DNA from: Planctomycetota bacterium
Lineage (GTDB): Bacteria > Planctomycetota > JACQVV01 > JASMLP01
Reading direction: 5' to 3'
DNA length: 64,000 bases
Assembly (NCBI GenBank): GCA_030748635.1
Contig: JASMLP010000143.1
Coordinates: 1-64,000, forward strand
Position 1 is the stretch's first letter. Each line of letters opens with the position of its first letter. The translations under genes were made by a program, and so were the position numbers. The notes under the pieces were generated by a model. The model had not been told where the DNA came from and did not search any database. It was given only the letters and a program-made list of their open reading frames with translations. This document shows, piece by piece, positions 17,731 through 24,875 of this stretch.

Positions 17731-20062
17731 GATGTCGGCCAACCCTCCTGCTCAGCGCGACATTGTTCGGCGCCCAGATGCGCGCGCCAAGGTGACGGGA
17801 AAGGCGGTGTATGCCGCCGATCTGATCCGATCGAGTATGTTGTTTGCGTCTATCGTGGAATCTCCGCATCCGTTTGCCCGTGTTCGGCATGTGGATGCGG
17901 CCGATGCGAGGGCCATGGATGGGGTCGAAGCGGTGTTGACCGCGGCAGATATTCCCGGTCGAAATCAGATCGGGGTGATTCAGAAGGATCAGCCGGCCAT
18001 CGTGTCGGACTGGGTCCGGCACCCCGGAGATTGCGTGGCACTTGTCGCGGCAGATTCTCCAGATCTCGCTCATCGGGCCGCCCAGGCGGTGAGGGTGGAT
18101 TACGAGGTACTCGAACCTCAGCTGGACACCCTGAAAAATCTGGAACGGAATCATCCGTTGATTCATCCGGAGCGAGACCAACGAGATAATCTCTGTAGTC
18201 GCCATAAAATCCGCCGTGGGGACATGGAAGCGGGCTGGCGAGAAGCGGATGTGGTGGTGGAAGCCGATCTCGAAACCGGCGCTCAAGAGCATATGTATCT
18301 GGAGCCGATGGCTTGCCTTGTCACCCCGGAGCCGGATGGGCGTTTGCGAGTCGAGGGGTCGATGCAGTGTCCCTACTACGTGCAGGCCGCGGTGGCATCT
18401 GTGACCGGTCTTCCGTTTTCCAAGGTTCGGGTGATTCAGGGGACAACGGGGGGGGGCTTCGGGGGGAAGGAAGATACTCCAAGCGAATTTTTCAGTCGCT
18501 GCGCTCTGCTGGCCCAGGCTGTCGATCGGCCGGTGAAGTTGTTTTTAGATCGTGAACAAGACGTTCGGTTGACCTCGAAGCGACATCCGACCCGCATGCA
18601 TTATCGGGTCGGCGCAAAGCAAGATGGAACTCTCACGGCGATCGAGGCCCGGATTGTGGGGGATGCGGGAGCTTATGCAACCCTCACCCCGGTAGTGATG
18701 TATCGATCGACGGTTCACGCTTGTGGGCCCTACCGAGTCCCCAACGCTTGTGTGGACACTTTTGGTGTCTATACCAATCGGGTTCCTTCCGGCGCGTTTC
18801 GAGGTTTTGGTGCGCCGCAGGCTTGTTTTGGGATCGAGACGATGATGGATCGGGTCGCCACGGCTCTTCAGCTCGATCCATGTGAGGTGCGTTTACGAAA
18901 CGCGTTGCGCCCAGGAGATGAAGCGGTGACGAGCCATGCGTTGCCTAGTTGCGACGGTCTGGAAGATACCATTCGAGTGGCTCGGGAGCGGTCCGGATGG
19001 TCGCAGAACTGGCATCCGCCTGGGGCGGGATCTACGGGACGATATCGCGACGGGATGGGGATGGCGACTATCCACTACGGTAACAGTCTGGGATCCCCGG
19101 GATGGTATCTGGACGCTTCCGGGGCTCACCTTCAGGTGAACCGAGACGGTTCGGTCGCCTTGGCCATCGGTCATACGGAGTTGGGGCAAGGAGTGCTCAC
19201 GGTCCTACCTCTGATTGTTGCTCAGGCGCTGGGAGTGACTCGTGAGCATGTGACGATGCGACCTGTGGACACCGATAATTTGCCCGACTGTGGACCTACG
19301 GTAGCTAGTCGAGCCACCATCATGAGCGGGAATGCCATTTTGGATGCCGCTGGACAGCTGCTCGACCGTCTACGGCCTCTGGGAGCCAAGTTGCTCGATG
19401 GGGAGGAGGACGAACTCCAGATCGAGGAAGGGAAGCTCTATATCCGTTCGGATCCCGAGAACTTTATGACCTGGGAAGAGCTGGCCGAAGAGGCTTTTCT
19501 GGCCAATGTGCACCTAGCCGCAGTCGGTTGGTGGGTCGCACCTCCATCGACGTTCGACTCCGAAACTGGGGTGGGAACCTGCTATTTTCAGTACGCTTAC
19601 GCGACCCACGTTGCTCGGGTCCAGGTGGATACCTGGACCGGTAAGGTGCGAGTCGAGAAATTCACCTGTGTGCACGATGTGGGTCGAGCCATCTATCCCG
19701 CGGGTATCGAAGGGCAGGTCGAGGGCGGGGTAAGTCAAGGGGTCGGTTATGCGCTGCTGGAGGATCTGCGCGAAAATCCATCCGGACACATTTTGACACA
19801 TAATTTCAGTACCTACATTTTACCTTCGGCCATGGAAGCGGTTCCCGATGTGGAAACGGTGTGTCTGGAATATCCCGCGCCCCATGGGCCGTTGGGAGTG
19901 CGCTCGGTGGGAGAGCCGGCGATCATTCCTGTCGCTTCCGCGGTCGCTTGCGCGATAGCCAATGCTATTGGGTTGCCGGTCGATAGGATTCCTTGCACCG
20001 CCGAACGTCTACGTTTGGCGTGGCGGTCGGCTGCTGGAGAAGGGGGCGAGATCGAAGCATGA
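17723..20062 (+). CDS. Molybdenum hydroxylase large (Mo-cofactor) subunit, xanthine dehydrogenase-like, module 1
   Basis: Molybdopterin-binding subunit of the xanthine dehydrogenase/aldehyde oxidase family, 779 residues (776 if ATG 17732 is used). It hydroxylates a carbon of an N-heterocycle or aldehyde using water. GGGFGGKED carries a Glu at the position of the purine-orienting Glu of xanthine oxidases, SGAFRGFGAPQ carries the matching Arg, and GVRSVGEPA near the C-terminus holds the catalytic base Glu. Both substrate residues being present favours a purine substrate. Its stop overlaps the Fe-S gene (ATGA). Order Mo, Fe-S, FAD, deaminase differs from module 2. Export is unlikely, as no Tat signal is visible. 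Confidence 0.93.
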   Translation: MTEMSANPPAQRDIVRRPDARAKVTGKAVYAADLIRSSMLFASIVESPHPFARVRHVDAADARAMDGVEAVLTAADIPGRNQIGVIQKDQPAIVSDWVRHPGDCVALVAADSPDLAHRAAQAVRVDYEVLEPQLDTLKNLERNHPLIHPERDQRDNLCSRHKIRRGDMEAGWREADVVVEADLETGAQEHMYLEPMACLVTPEPDGRLRVEGSMQCPYYVQAAVASVTGLPFSKVRVIQGTTGGGFGGKEDTPSEFFSRCALLAQAVDRPVKLFLDREQDVRLTSKRHPTRMHYRVGAKQDGTLTAIEARIVGDAGAYATLTPVVMYRSTVHACGPYRVPNACVDTFGVYTNRVPSGAFRGFGAPQACFGIETMMDRVATALQLDPCEVRLRNALRPGDEAVTSHALPSCDGLEDTIRVARERSGWSQNWHPPGAGSTGRYRDGMGMATIHYGNSLGSPGWYLDASGAHLQVNRDGSVALAIGHTELGQGVLTVLPLIVAQALGVTREHVTMRPVDTDNLPDCGPTVASRATIMSGNAILDAAGQLLDRLRPLGAKLLDGEEDELQIEEGKLYIRSDPENFMTWEELAEEAFLANVHLAAVGWWVAPPSTFDSETGVGTCYFQYAYATHVARVQVDTWTGKVRVEKFTCVHDVGRAIYPAGIEGQVEGGVSQGVGYALLEDLRENPSGHILTHNFSTYILPSAMEAVPDVETVCLEYPAPHGPLGVRSVGEPAIIPVASAVACAIANAIGLPVDRIPCTAERLRLAWRSAAGEGGEIEA

Positions 20063-20547
20063 TTCTGGTTTCCTTCGAAGTCAATGGGACCGCTGTTCGG
20101 GTGGAGGTCGAGCCTCAAGACACCTTGCTGGATGTATTGCGCCAATCGTTGGGTCTTCTGGGAAGCAAGGAGGGATGCGCGGAAGGGGAGTGCGGGGCCT
20201 GTACGGTTTTACTCGACGGCTTGCCGGTGACTGCATGCCTGGTCCTGGCGGCCAAGGTGGAGGGCTGTTCTGTGACGACCATCGAGGGAGTGGCCTCGAT
20301 GTGGAAAGGAGAAGAGGGCGCTCTGCATCCGGTTCAAGAGGCCTTTATCGATGTGGGGGCGGTTCAGTGCGGATACTGTATCCCCGGGATGATCGTTTCG
20401 GCAGTGTCCTTGCTGGAACGTGACCCTTCACCGGATGAAAAGACCTTGCGTCAGGCTCTGGCGGGAAATTTTTGTCGCTGTACCGGGTACAACAAGATAT
20501 TCGAGGCGGTTCGACGGGCCGCGAATCGGATGGGAGGGGACTTGTGA
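20059..20547 (+). CDS. [2Fe-2S] subunit of molybdenum hydroxylase, module 1
   Basis: A 162-residue electron-transfer subunit with two [2Fe-2S] clusters. The plant-ferredoxin-like domain has GCAEGECGACTVLLDG with Cys spacing C-x4-C-x2-C and a fourth Cys in VTAC. The helical domain has VQCGYCIPGM and NFCRCTGY for the second cluster near the molybdenum. The start is the ATG overlapping the Mo-subunit stop; the open frame upstream merely shadows that gene. Its stop overlaps the FAD gene's GTG (GTGA). Electrons pass from molybdenum through these clusters to FAD. Confidence 0.95.
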   Translation: MILVSFEVNGTAVRVEVEPQDTLLDVLRQSLGLLGSKEGCAEGECGACTVLLDGLPVTACLVLAAKVEGCSVTTIEGVASMWKGEEGALHPVQEAFIDVGAVQCGYCIPGMIVSAVSLLERDPSPDEKTLRQALAGNFCRCTGYNKIFEAVRRAANRMGGDL

Positions 20548-21413
20548 CCGCTCAGACTCCCACCCGCTTCGGTTATCTGCGTTGTTCCTCTCTGGAAGAT
20601 GTGTTCAAGGCGGTGGCTGATCACGGGGAACGTGCCCGGATCGTTGCTGGAGGGACCGATTTGGTGGTTGGACTTCAGGGCCGTCGCCTGGATCCTTGTA
20701 TGCTCGTCGATCTGGTTCGAGTGCCGGAATTACACGGAATCGAGAAAGCAGATGATTGTTTGCGTATCGGGGCCGCGACAACCTATAGCCAGTTGTTGGA
20801 GTCCGATTTGGTTTCGGCTCATGCTCCTTTGTTACAGCAAGCGGCGGTCGAGGTCGGTAGTGTGCAGATCCGGAACCTTGGAACTCTAGGAGGAAATCTG
20901 GCTAATGCCAGTCCCGCCGCCGATGGCGTACCCCCTCTCGTCGCGCTGGGAGCCGAGGTCGAACTGGTCTCTCGAAATGGGACTCGGCGAGTTCTTTGTG
21001 AGAACTTCGCGACCGGGCCGGGTCAAAGTGTTCTCGAGGCAGGAGAGATCGTGGTCGCGTTTCTGGTCCCTGTTTGTCACGAGCACGATGAGGGGTTTTT
21101 TTCCAAGCTGGGCCCGAGGGATCAGCAGGCGATCAGTATCGTAAGTGTCACTTTCTCCGGTCGACGAGTGGCTGGGACCCGTCGTTATGAGTCGGTTCGT
21201 ATCGCCTGCGGTTCCGTGGCGCCGACGGTCGTTCGGGCCTTTCGAGCCGAGGAGGCCCTTTCGGGGATCGAACTGGAACCGGAGACTCTTTTTCGGTCCT
21301 CTCGAGCGATTCTCGCCGATATTTCTCCGATCGATGATGTTCGGGGGTCGGCTGAATACAGACGGGATCAGGCGGTCGGGTTGCTCCGTTCTGGTCTCGA
21401 GGCGTTGTTGTGA
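20544..21413 (+). CDS. FAD-binding subunit of molybdenum hydroxylase, module 1
   Basis: A 289-residue flavin subunit (FAD_binding_5 and CO_deh_flav_C families). The two FAD-diphosphate motifs are intact: IVAGGTDL near residue 35 and IRNLGTLGGNLANASPAAD near residue 115, and the C-terminal domain includes RIACGSVAPTVVRA. It delivers electrons to NAD+ or another acceptor; the acceptor cannot be told. The GTG start overlaps the Fe-S stop and its own stop overlaps the GTG of the deaminase gene, so four genes are coupled in series. The intact motifs contrast with the paralogue at 23581. Confidence 0.93.
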   Translation: MTAQTPTRFGYLRCSSLEDVFKAVADHGERARIVAGGTDLVVGLQGRRLDPCMLVDLVRVPELHGIEKADDCLRIGAATTYSQLLESDLVSAHAPLLQQAAVEVGSVQIRNLGTLGGNLANASPAADGVPPLVALGAEVELVSRNGTRRVLCENFATGPGQSVLEAGEIVVAFLVPVCHEHDEGFFSKLGPRDQQAISIVSVTFSGRRVAGTRRYESVRIACGSVAPTVVRAFRAEEALSGIELEPETLFRSSRAILADISPIDDVRGSAEYRRDQAVGLLRSGLEALL

Positions 21414-22780
21414 ACGATCTTCTGTTTCGCAGTCTTCGCGCAGTGGTATCTTCGGGTCAAGGTGAACTCCTGGGAGAAGGGAGTTGGGTCGCTTGTCAAG
21501 GTTCGCAGATCGCAGCGATTGGAATCGGAGGCGAAGAACCCGAAGCGAAGCGAGTGGTGGATCTTCCCGGTCATATCCTGTTTCCGGGAATGGTGAATAC
21601 CCACCACCATCTTTATCAGTCTTTGTTCCGGTGTGTGCCTGAGGTCCAGAAGGCTCCGCTTTTTGACTGGCTCGTTCACCTGTACACGCGCTGGCGTTGC
21701 CTTACGGAAGAGGCGGTAGACGTTTCGACGCGAGTCGGTTGTGGTGAATTGTTGCTTTCGGGGTGCACCACGACCTCGGATCATCTCTATCTGTTTCCGG
21801 CGGGGACGGAACGATTGATCGATAGAGAGATCGAAGCCGCTGCTGCGGTGGGAATTCGGTTTCACCCCACTCGGGGGTCGATGACCCGAGGGGCGCGCCA
21901 GGGAGGATTACCGCCTGACGATGTGGTGCAATCTGCCGAAGCGATTCTGGAGGACTCGGTTCGTCTGGCCGAGACTTACCACGATCCGAGCCGATTTTCG
22001 ATGACCCGATTGGGACTCGCTCCTTGCAGTCCGTTTTCGGTGGAAGAGGAGATTATGGTACGGACGGCGGAGATGGCCCGAGAGCGCGGATTACGATTAC
22101 ATACCCATCTTTGCGAAACCGAAGATGAGGAGCGGTATTGTCTGGAAACCTACGGTTGCCGACCGATTGAACTCGCGGAACGGGTGGGGTGGTTAGGGGA
22201 GGATGTCTGGTTTGCCCACGCGGTTCACCTGAACGAGGAAGAGTTGGAACGTCTAGCTGAAACCGGAACCGGAGTGGCGCATTGTCCGTCTTCTAACTGT
22301 CGCCTGGGATCCGGACGGGCTCCCTTTCGAGCGATGCGTCGCCTGGGGGTTCCGATGGGTTTGGGGGTCGACGGATCCAGCTCCAATGATGGCGGGAATT
22401 TGCTGGCGGAAGCTCGGATGGCCATGATCGTCCATCGGCCGCTCGAAGTCCCCTGTGAGGATTGGCCGAGCGCGTCAGAAGTTTTGGAAGTTGCCACGGA
22501 AGGCGGAGCTCGTGTTCTGGGAAGGGATGATCTGGGCCGAGTTGAAGTTGGGCTGGCTGCCGATTTGGTGGCGATCGACACACATCGCCTCGCCTTCGCA
22601 GGCGCGTGTGTTCACGACCCGCTCGCCGCTTTGCTCTATTGTAGTCCGAATCGACCTGCCGATTGGGTGGTTGTGAATGGGAAGGTCGTGGTCGAGCGCG
22701 GCAAACTGGTCACTCTGGATGAAGCCGAAGTGACCCGACGTGCCGATCAGATCGCTCAGGAAATGTCCCAGCGGATGTAG
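21410..22780 (+). CDS. Amidohydrolase, 8-oxoguanine / guanine deaminase type
   Basis: A 456-residue metal-dependent deaminase of the amidohydrolase superfamily (subtype III, one metal ion). Metal and catalytic residues are visible: NTHHHLYQSLFR (HxH metal pair and the family's Gln/Arg region), LHTHLCETEDEE (His and catalytic Glu), FAHAVHL (His) and GVDGSSSNDGG (Asp). NTHHHLYQSL is most like bacterial 8-oxoguanine deaminases, though related enzymes deaminate guanine, isocytosine or s-triazines. The gene is coupled to the hydroxylase by GTGA, so the pair could convert guanine-type purines to a xanthine or urate product. The substrate is inferred from context. Confidence 0.88.
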   Translation: MNDLLFRSLRAVVSSGQGELLGEGSWVACQGSQIAAIGIGGEEPEAKRVVDLPGHILFPGMVNTHHHLYQSLFRCVPEVQKAPLFDWLVHLYTRWRCLTEEAVDVSTRVGCGELLLSGCTTTSDHLYLFPAGTERLIDREIEAAAAVGIRFHPTRGSMTRGARQGGLPPDDVVQSAEAILEDSVRLAETYHDPSRFSMTRLGLAPCSPFSVEEEIMVRTAEMARERGLRLHTHLCETEDEERYCLETYGCRPIELAERVGWLGEDVWFAHAVHLNEEELERLAETGTGVAHCPSSNCRLGSGRAPFRAMRRLGVPMGLGVDGSSSNDGGNLLAEARMAMIVHRPLEVPCEDWPSASEVLEVATEGGARVLGRDDLGRVEVGLAADLVAIDTHRLAFAGACVHDPLAALLYCSPNRPADWVVVNGKVVVERGKLVTLDEAEVTRRADQIAQEMSQRM

Positions 22781-22856
22781 AGCTTCCGGATCTGGACCGA
22801 TCTTTTGGTGGATCCGACCCCATGGTCAGAAGGCTGGGTGCCGGATCCCGAAAGAA

Positions 22857-23423
22857 TTAACGGAATTCCTTCGCTCGAACCTTGCGAAAGCGAACCTTGG
22901 AATCCTCCTTACAGAAGAGGTAGACCCCTTTTTTGACCGGAGGGTCCATGCGACCGAAAAAGTCGAGCTTCATGCCGTTGAGATAAACATCGATCTTGTC
23001 TTCATGGAAAGTCATGACAAGTTCGTGCCACTCCCCGAGGCTGCAGACCCCTTTGTCAAAGAAGGTTTTGCCTCGGTTCCACTGGCCGACTCCGAAGGCG
23101 CCTTTTTCCAGGTAGACCTCGACTGCTACATGAAACCGCCGATAAGGTTTTTTGCTGATGATGTAGCTCTGGATACCCCCTTTGTATTTGGGATGCTTTT
23201 CCCCTTCACCGGGTCGAGCGATGCCGACGATTTCGCCTTGGACGAAATTCCAGATCTTGGGGCGAGGGCGTTCCCACTTCCGGTAGTCTTTTTTCCAGTT
23301 CTGGCTGTCAAAAAGCGTATCCCAGGTCGAGTCGATTTCCGGTTGCTGCTGAGCGGTGAGGGGCGAGGTTAGGAATGTCAGGATGAGAAGGCCCAGCGAG
23401 GGCACGAGGATGGAACGGAACAT
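22857..23423 (-). CDS. Secreted DUF1080-like (concanavalin-fold) protein
   Basis: A 188-residue exported protein. Residues 1-25 are a signal peptide ending TSPLTAQQ. The remainder is a single beta-jelly-roll domain like the 3-keto-disaccharide hydrolase/DUF1080 family common in Planctomycetota: WNFVQGEIVGIA, YRRFHVAVEVYLEKGAFGVG, GEWHELVMTFHEDKIDVYLNGMKLD (shown in part) and KKGVYLFCKEDSKVRFRKVRAKEF. It probably binds or cleaves sugars outside the cytoplasm. AAGGAG eight bases before the ATG is a clear ribosome-binding site. It sits on the opposite strand between the two hydroxylase modules and seems unrelated to them. Confidence 0.85.
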   Translation of the reverse strand: MFRSILVPSLGLLILTFLTSPLTAQQQPEIDSTWDTLFDSQNWKKDYRKWERPRPKIWNFVQGEIVGIARPGEGEKHPKYKGGIQSYIISKKPYRRFHVAVEVYLEKGAFGVGQWNRGKTFFDKGVCSLGEWHELVMTFHEDKIDVYLNGMKLDFFGRMDPPVKKGVYLFCKEDSKVRFRKVRAKEFR

Positions 23424-23543
23424 TTTTTAACTCCTTGCGGATAGAGAGCGGCCCGGAATTCATCGCCGGGTCACGATCGATGCGGAATTGTAGCGCATTT
23501 AGGGGGTTTTTTAACACCCTGGCCTGTGGATCGGGAGTGTGTC

Positions 23544-23571
23544 TTGTCTCTCGTGCGCAAACGGGGATAAT
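23544..23571 (+). promoter_or_regulatory. Near-leaderless promoter of hydroxylase module 2
   Basis: TTGTCT (23544-23549), a 16-base spacer and GATAAT (23566-23571), then nine bases to the ATG at 23581. No Shine-Dalgarno intervenes. Confidence 0.5.
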
Positions 23572-23580
23572 GTCTCAGAC

Positions 23581-24411
23581 ATGTTATTCGCACTGGAACA
23601 CTATCATCGTCCTCGCACGCTGGCTGAAGCGGGCGAACAACTTGCGAGCGATTCGGGGGCCCGAGTTCTGGGAGGTGGAACTCGTATTCTGACCTCCCGG
23701 GATGATTCGGTCCGTTCTCTGGTCGATGTGACCGGATTAGGACTGGACGGTCTGGAACTGGGGGGGGAGGAGCCCTTTCTCGGTGCGACGGCTCGGCTTC
23801 AGGATCTGGTCGACGCGCCTGCGGTTCAGGGGTATTACGGAGGCATTCTCTCCGAGGCCGCTTACCTCTCCAATCCTTCTCGACTGAAACGAAATGTCGC
23901 GACGGTGGCTGGAGAAATTCTCGAAGCGGGTCGCTTGGGTGTTTTGTCGGCGGTGGCTCTGGCTCTCGGAGCAAGGTTGGTGGTTCATGACGAAGGGGAG
24001 TGTGATCTGGAGGAAGTTCATGTAAACGGCCTTTCCGGGATCGTGACTGCGATTCGACTCGAACCGGAGGGAGAGGGGCGAACGATCGGTTTCGACACGG
24101 TCTCGGTGGTAGAAACTTCTAATCCGATGGCGCTGTCGGTCGCTTGGGTCGAGGTGGATTCGGGGAAAGTGGTTTCCTCTCGGATTGTGATGGGGGCAAT
24201 CGGGCCTCATCCCGTTCGGTTGCGGGCGGTCGAAGAAATCTTACAAGGCGAGTCGCCTGATGTTGCGCTGATCGAGCGAGCCGCACGGGATGGGCTCGAA
24301 GGTGTTCAGATCGGGGATCGACCCGGTTTGTCTGGAGATTATCTGTGTCACTTGGTCAGAGTGACTGTACGCGGAGCTTTATCGAAGGCGACGGGGATCG
24401 TAGGAACATGA
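23581..24411 (+). CDS. FAD-subunit homologue of molybdenum hydroxylase, module 2, with altered flavin motifs
   Basis: A 276-residue member of the flavin-subunit family, matching the 20544 gene over its whole length. The first FAD motif is VLGGGTRIL, where the usual GGT[DN]L Asp is Arg. The second is NVATVAGEILEAG in place of TxGGNLxxA, so the Gly-Gly-Asn that contacts the FAD diphosphate is Ala-Gly-Glu. The C-terminal domain (IVMGAIGPHPVRLRAVE) is kept. FAD binding may be weak or lost, and the subunit could be structural. The ATG at 23581 fits the promoter; the longer frame from 23539 would cross it. Its stop overlaps the Fe-S gene. Confidence 0.85.
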   Translation: MLFALEHYHRPRTLAEAGEQLASDSGARVLGGGTRILTSRDDSVRSLVDVTGLGLDGLELGGEEPFLGATARLQDLVDAPAVQGYYGGILSEAAYLSNPSRLKRNVATVAGEILEAGRLGVLSAVALALGARLVVHDEGECDLEEVHVNGLSGIVTAIRLEPEGEGRTIGFDTVSVVETSNPMALSVAWVEVDSGKVVSSRIVMGAIGPHPVRLRAVEEILQGESPDVALIERAARDGLEGVQIGDRPGLSGDYLCHLVRVTVRGALSKATGIVGT

Positions 24412-24875
24412 CTGAATTTCATCTCAATGGCCAACTCGTGCGCGTGGATTCTCCCGTGAACTGGAGTCTGTTGCGTCTTCTTCGTGAGCAGCGGTGGTGG
24501 GGAACCAAGCACGGTTGTGAAGGGGGAGAGTGTGGAGCTTGCGCGGTTTTGGTGGATGGTCGGGCGGTGCCGAGTTGCCTGACTCTGGCTCACTCGCTTC
24601 ACGGCAAGCGAGTGGAGACGGTCGAAGGACTCGGGAAGCCCGGTGACCTGCATCCCCTGCAGGAAGCCTTCGTCGATGTGGGGGCGATTCAGTGCGGGTA
24701 TTGTACGCCGGGTATGTTGATGGCCTCACTCGAACTTCTTCGGCGAATTCCCGATCCCACGGAGGCTGATGTTCGGGATGCGTTGACCGGGACGCTGTGT
24801 CGATGTACCGGGTACGTGAAGCCGGTCGAAGCGGTCCTGTTGGCTGCCCAGAAGATGCAGGAGGAACTCTCATGA
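24408..24875 (+). CDS. [2Fe-2S] subunit of molybdenum hydroxylase, module 2
   Basis: A 155-residue electron-transfer subunit. The first cluster motif is GCEGGECGACAVLVDG with a further Cys in VPSC; the second is IQCGYCTPGM with LCRCTGY. All eight Cys expected for two [2Fe-2S] centres are present. The ATG overlaps the FAD-homologue stop and its own stop overlaps the Mo-subunit ATG, both by ATGA, so module 2 is one coupled unit in the order FAD, Fe-S, Mo. It is clearly a paralogue of the 20059 gene but not a recent copy, as sequence differs through the linker regions. Confidence 0.95.
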   Translation: MTEFHLNGQLVRVDSPVNWSLLRLLREQRWWGTKHGCEGGECGACAVLVDGRAVPSCLTLAHSLHGKRVETVEGLGKPGDLHPLQEAFVDVGAIQCGYCTPGMLMASLELLRRIPDPTEADVRDALTGTLCRCTGYVKPVEAVLLAAQKMQEELS

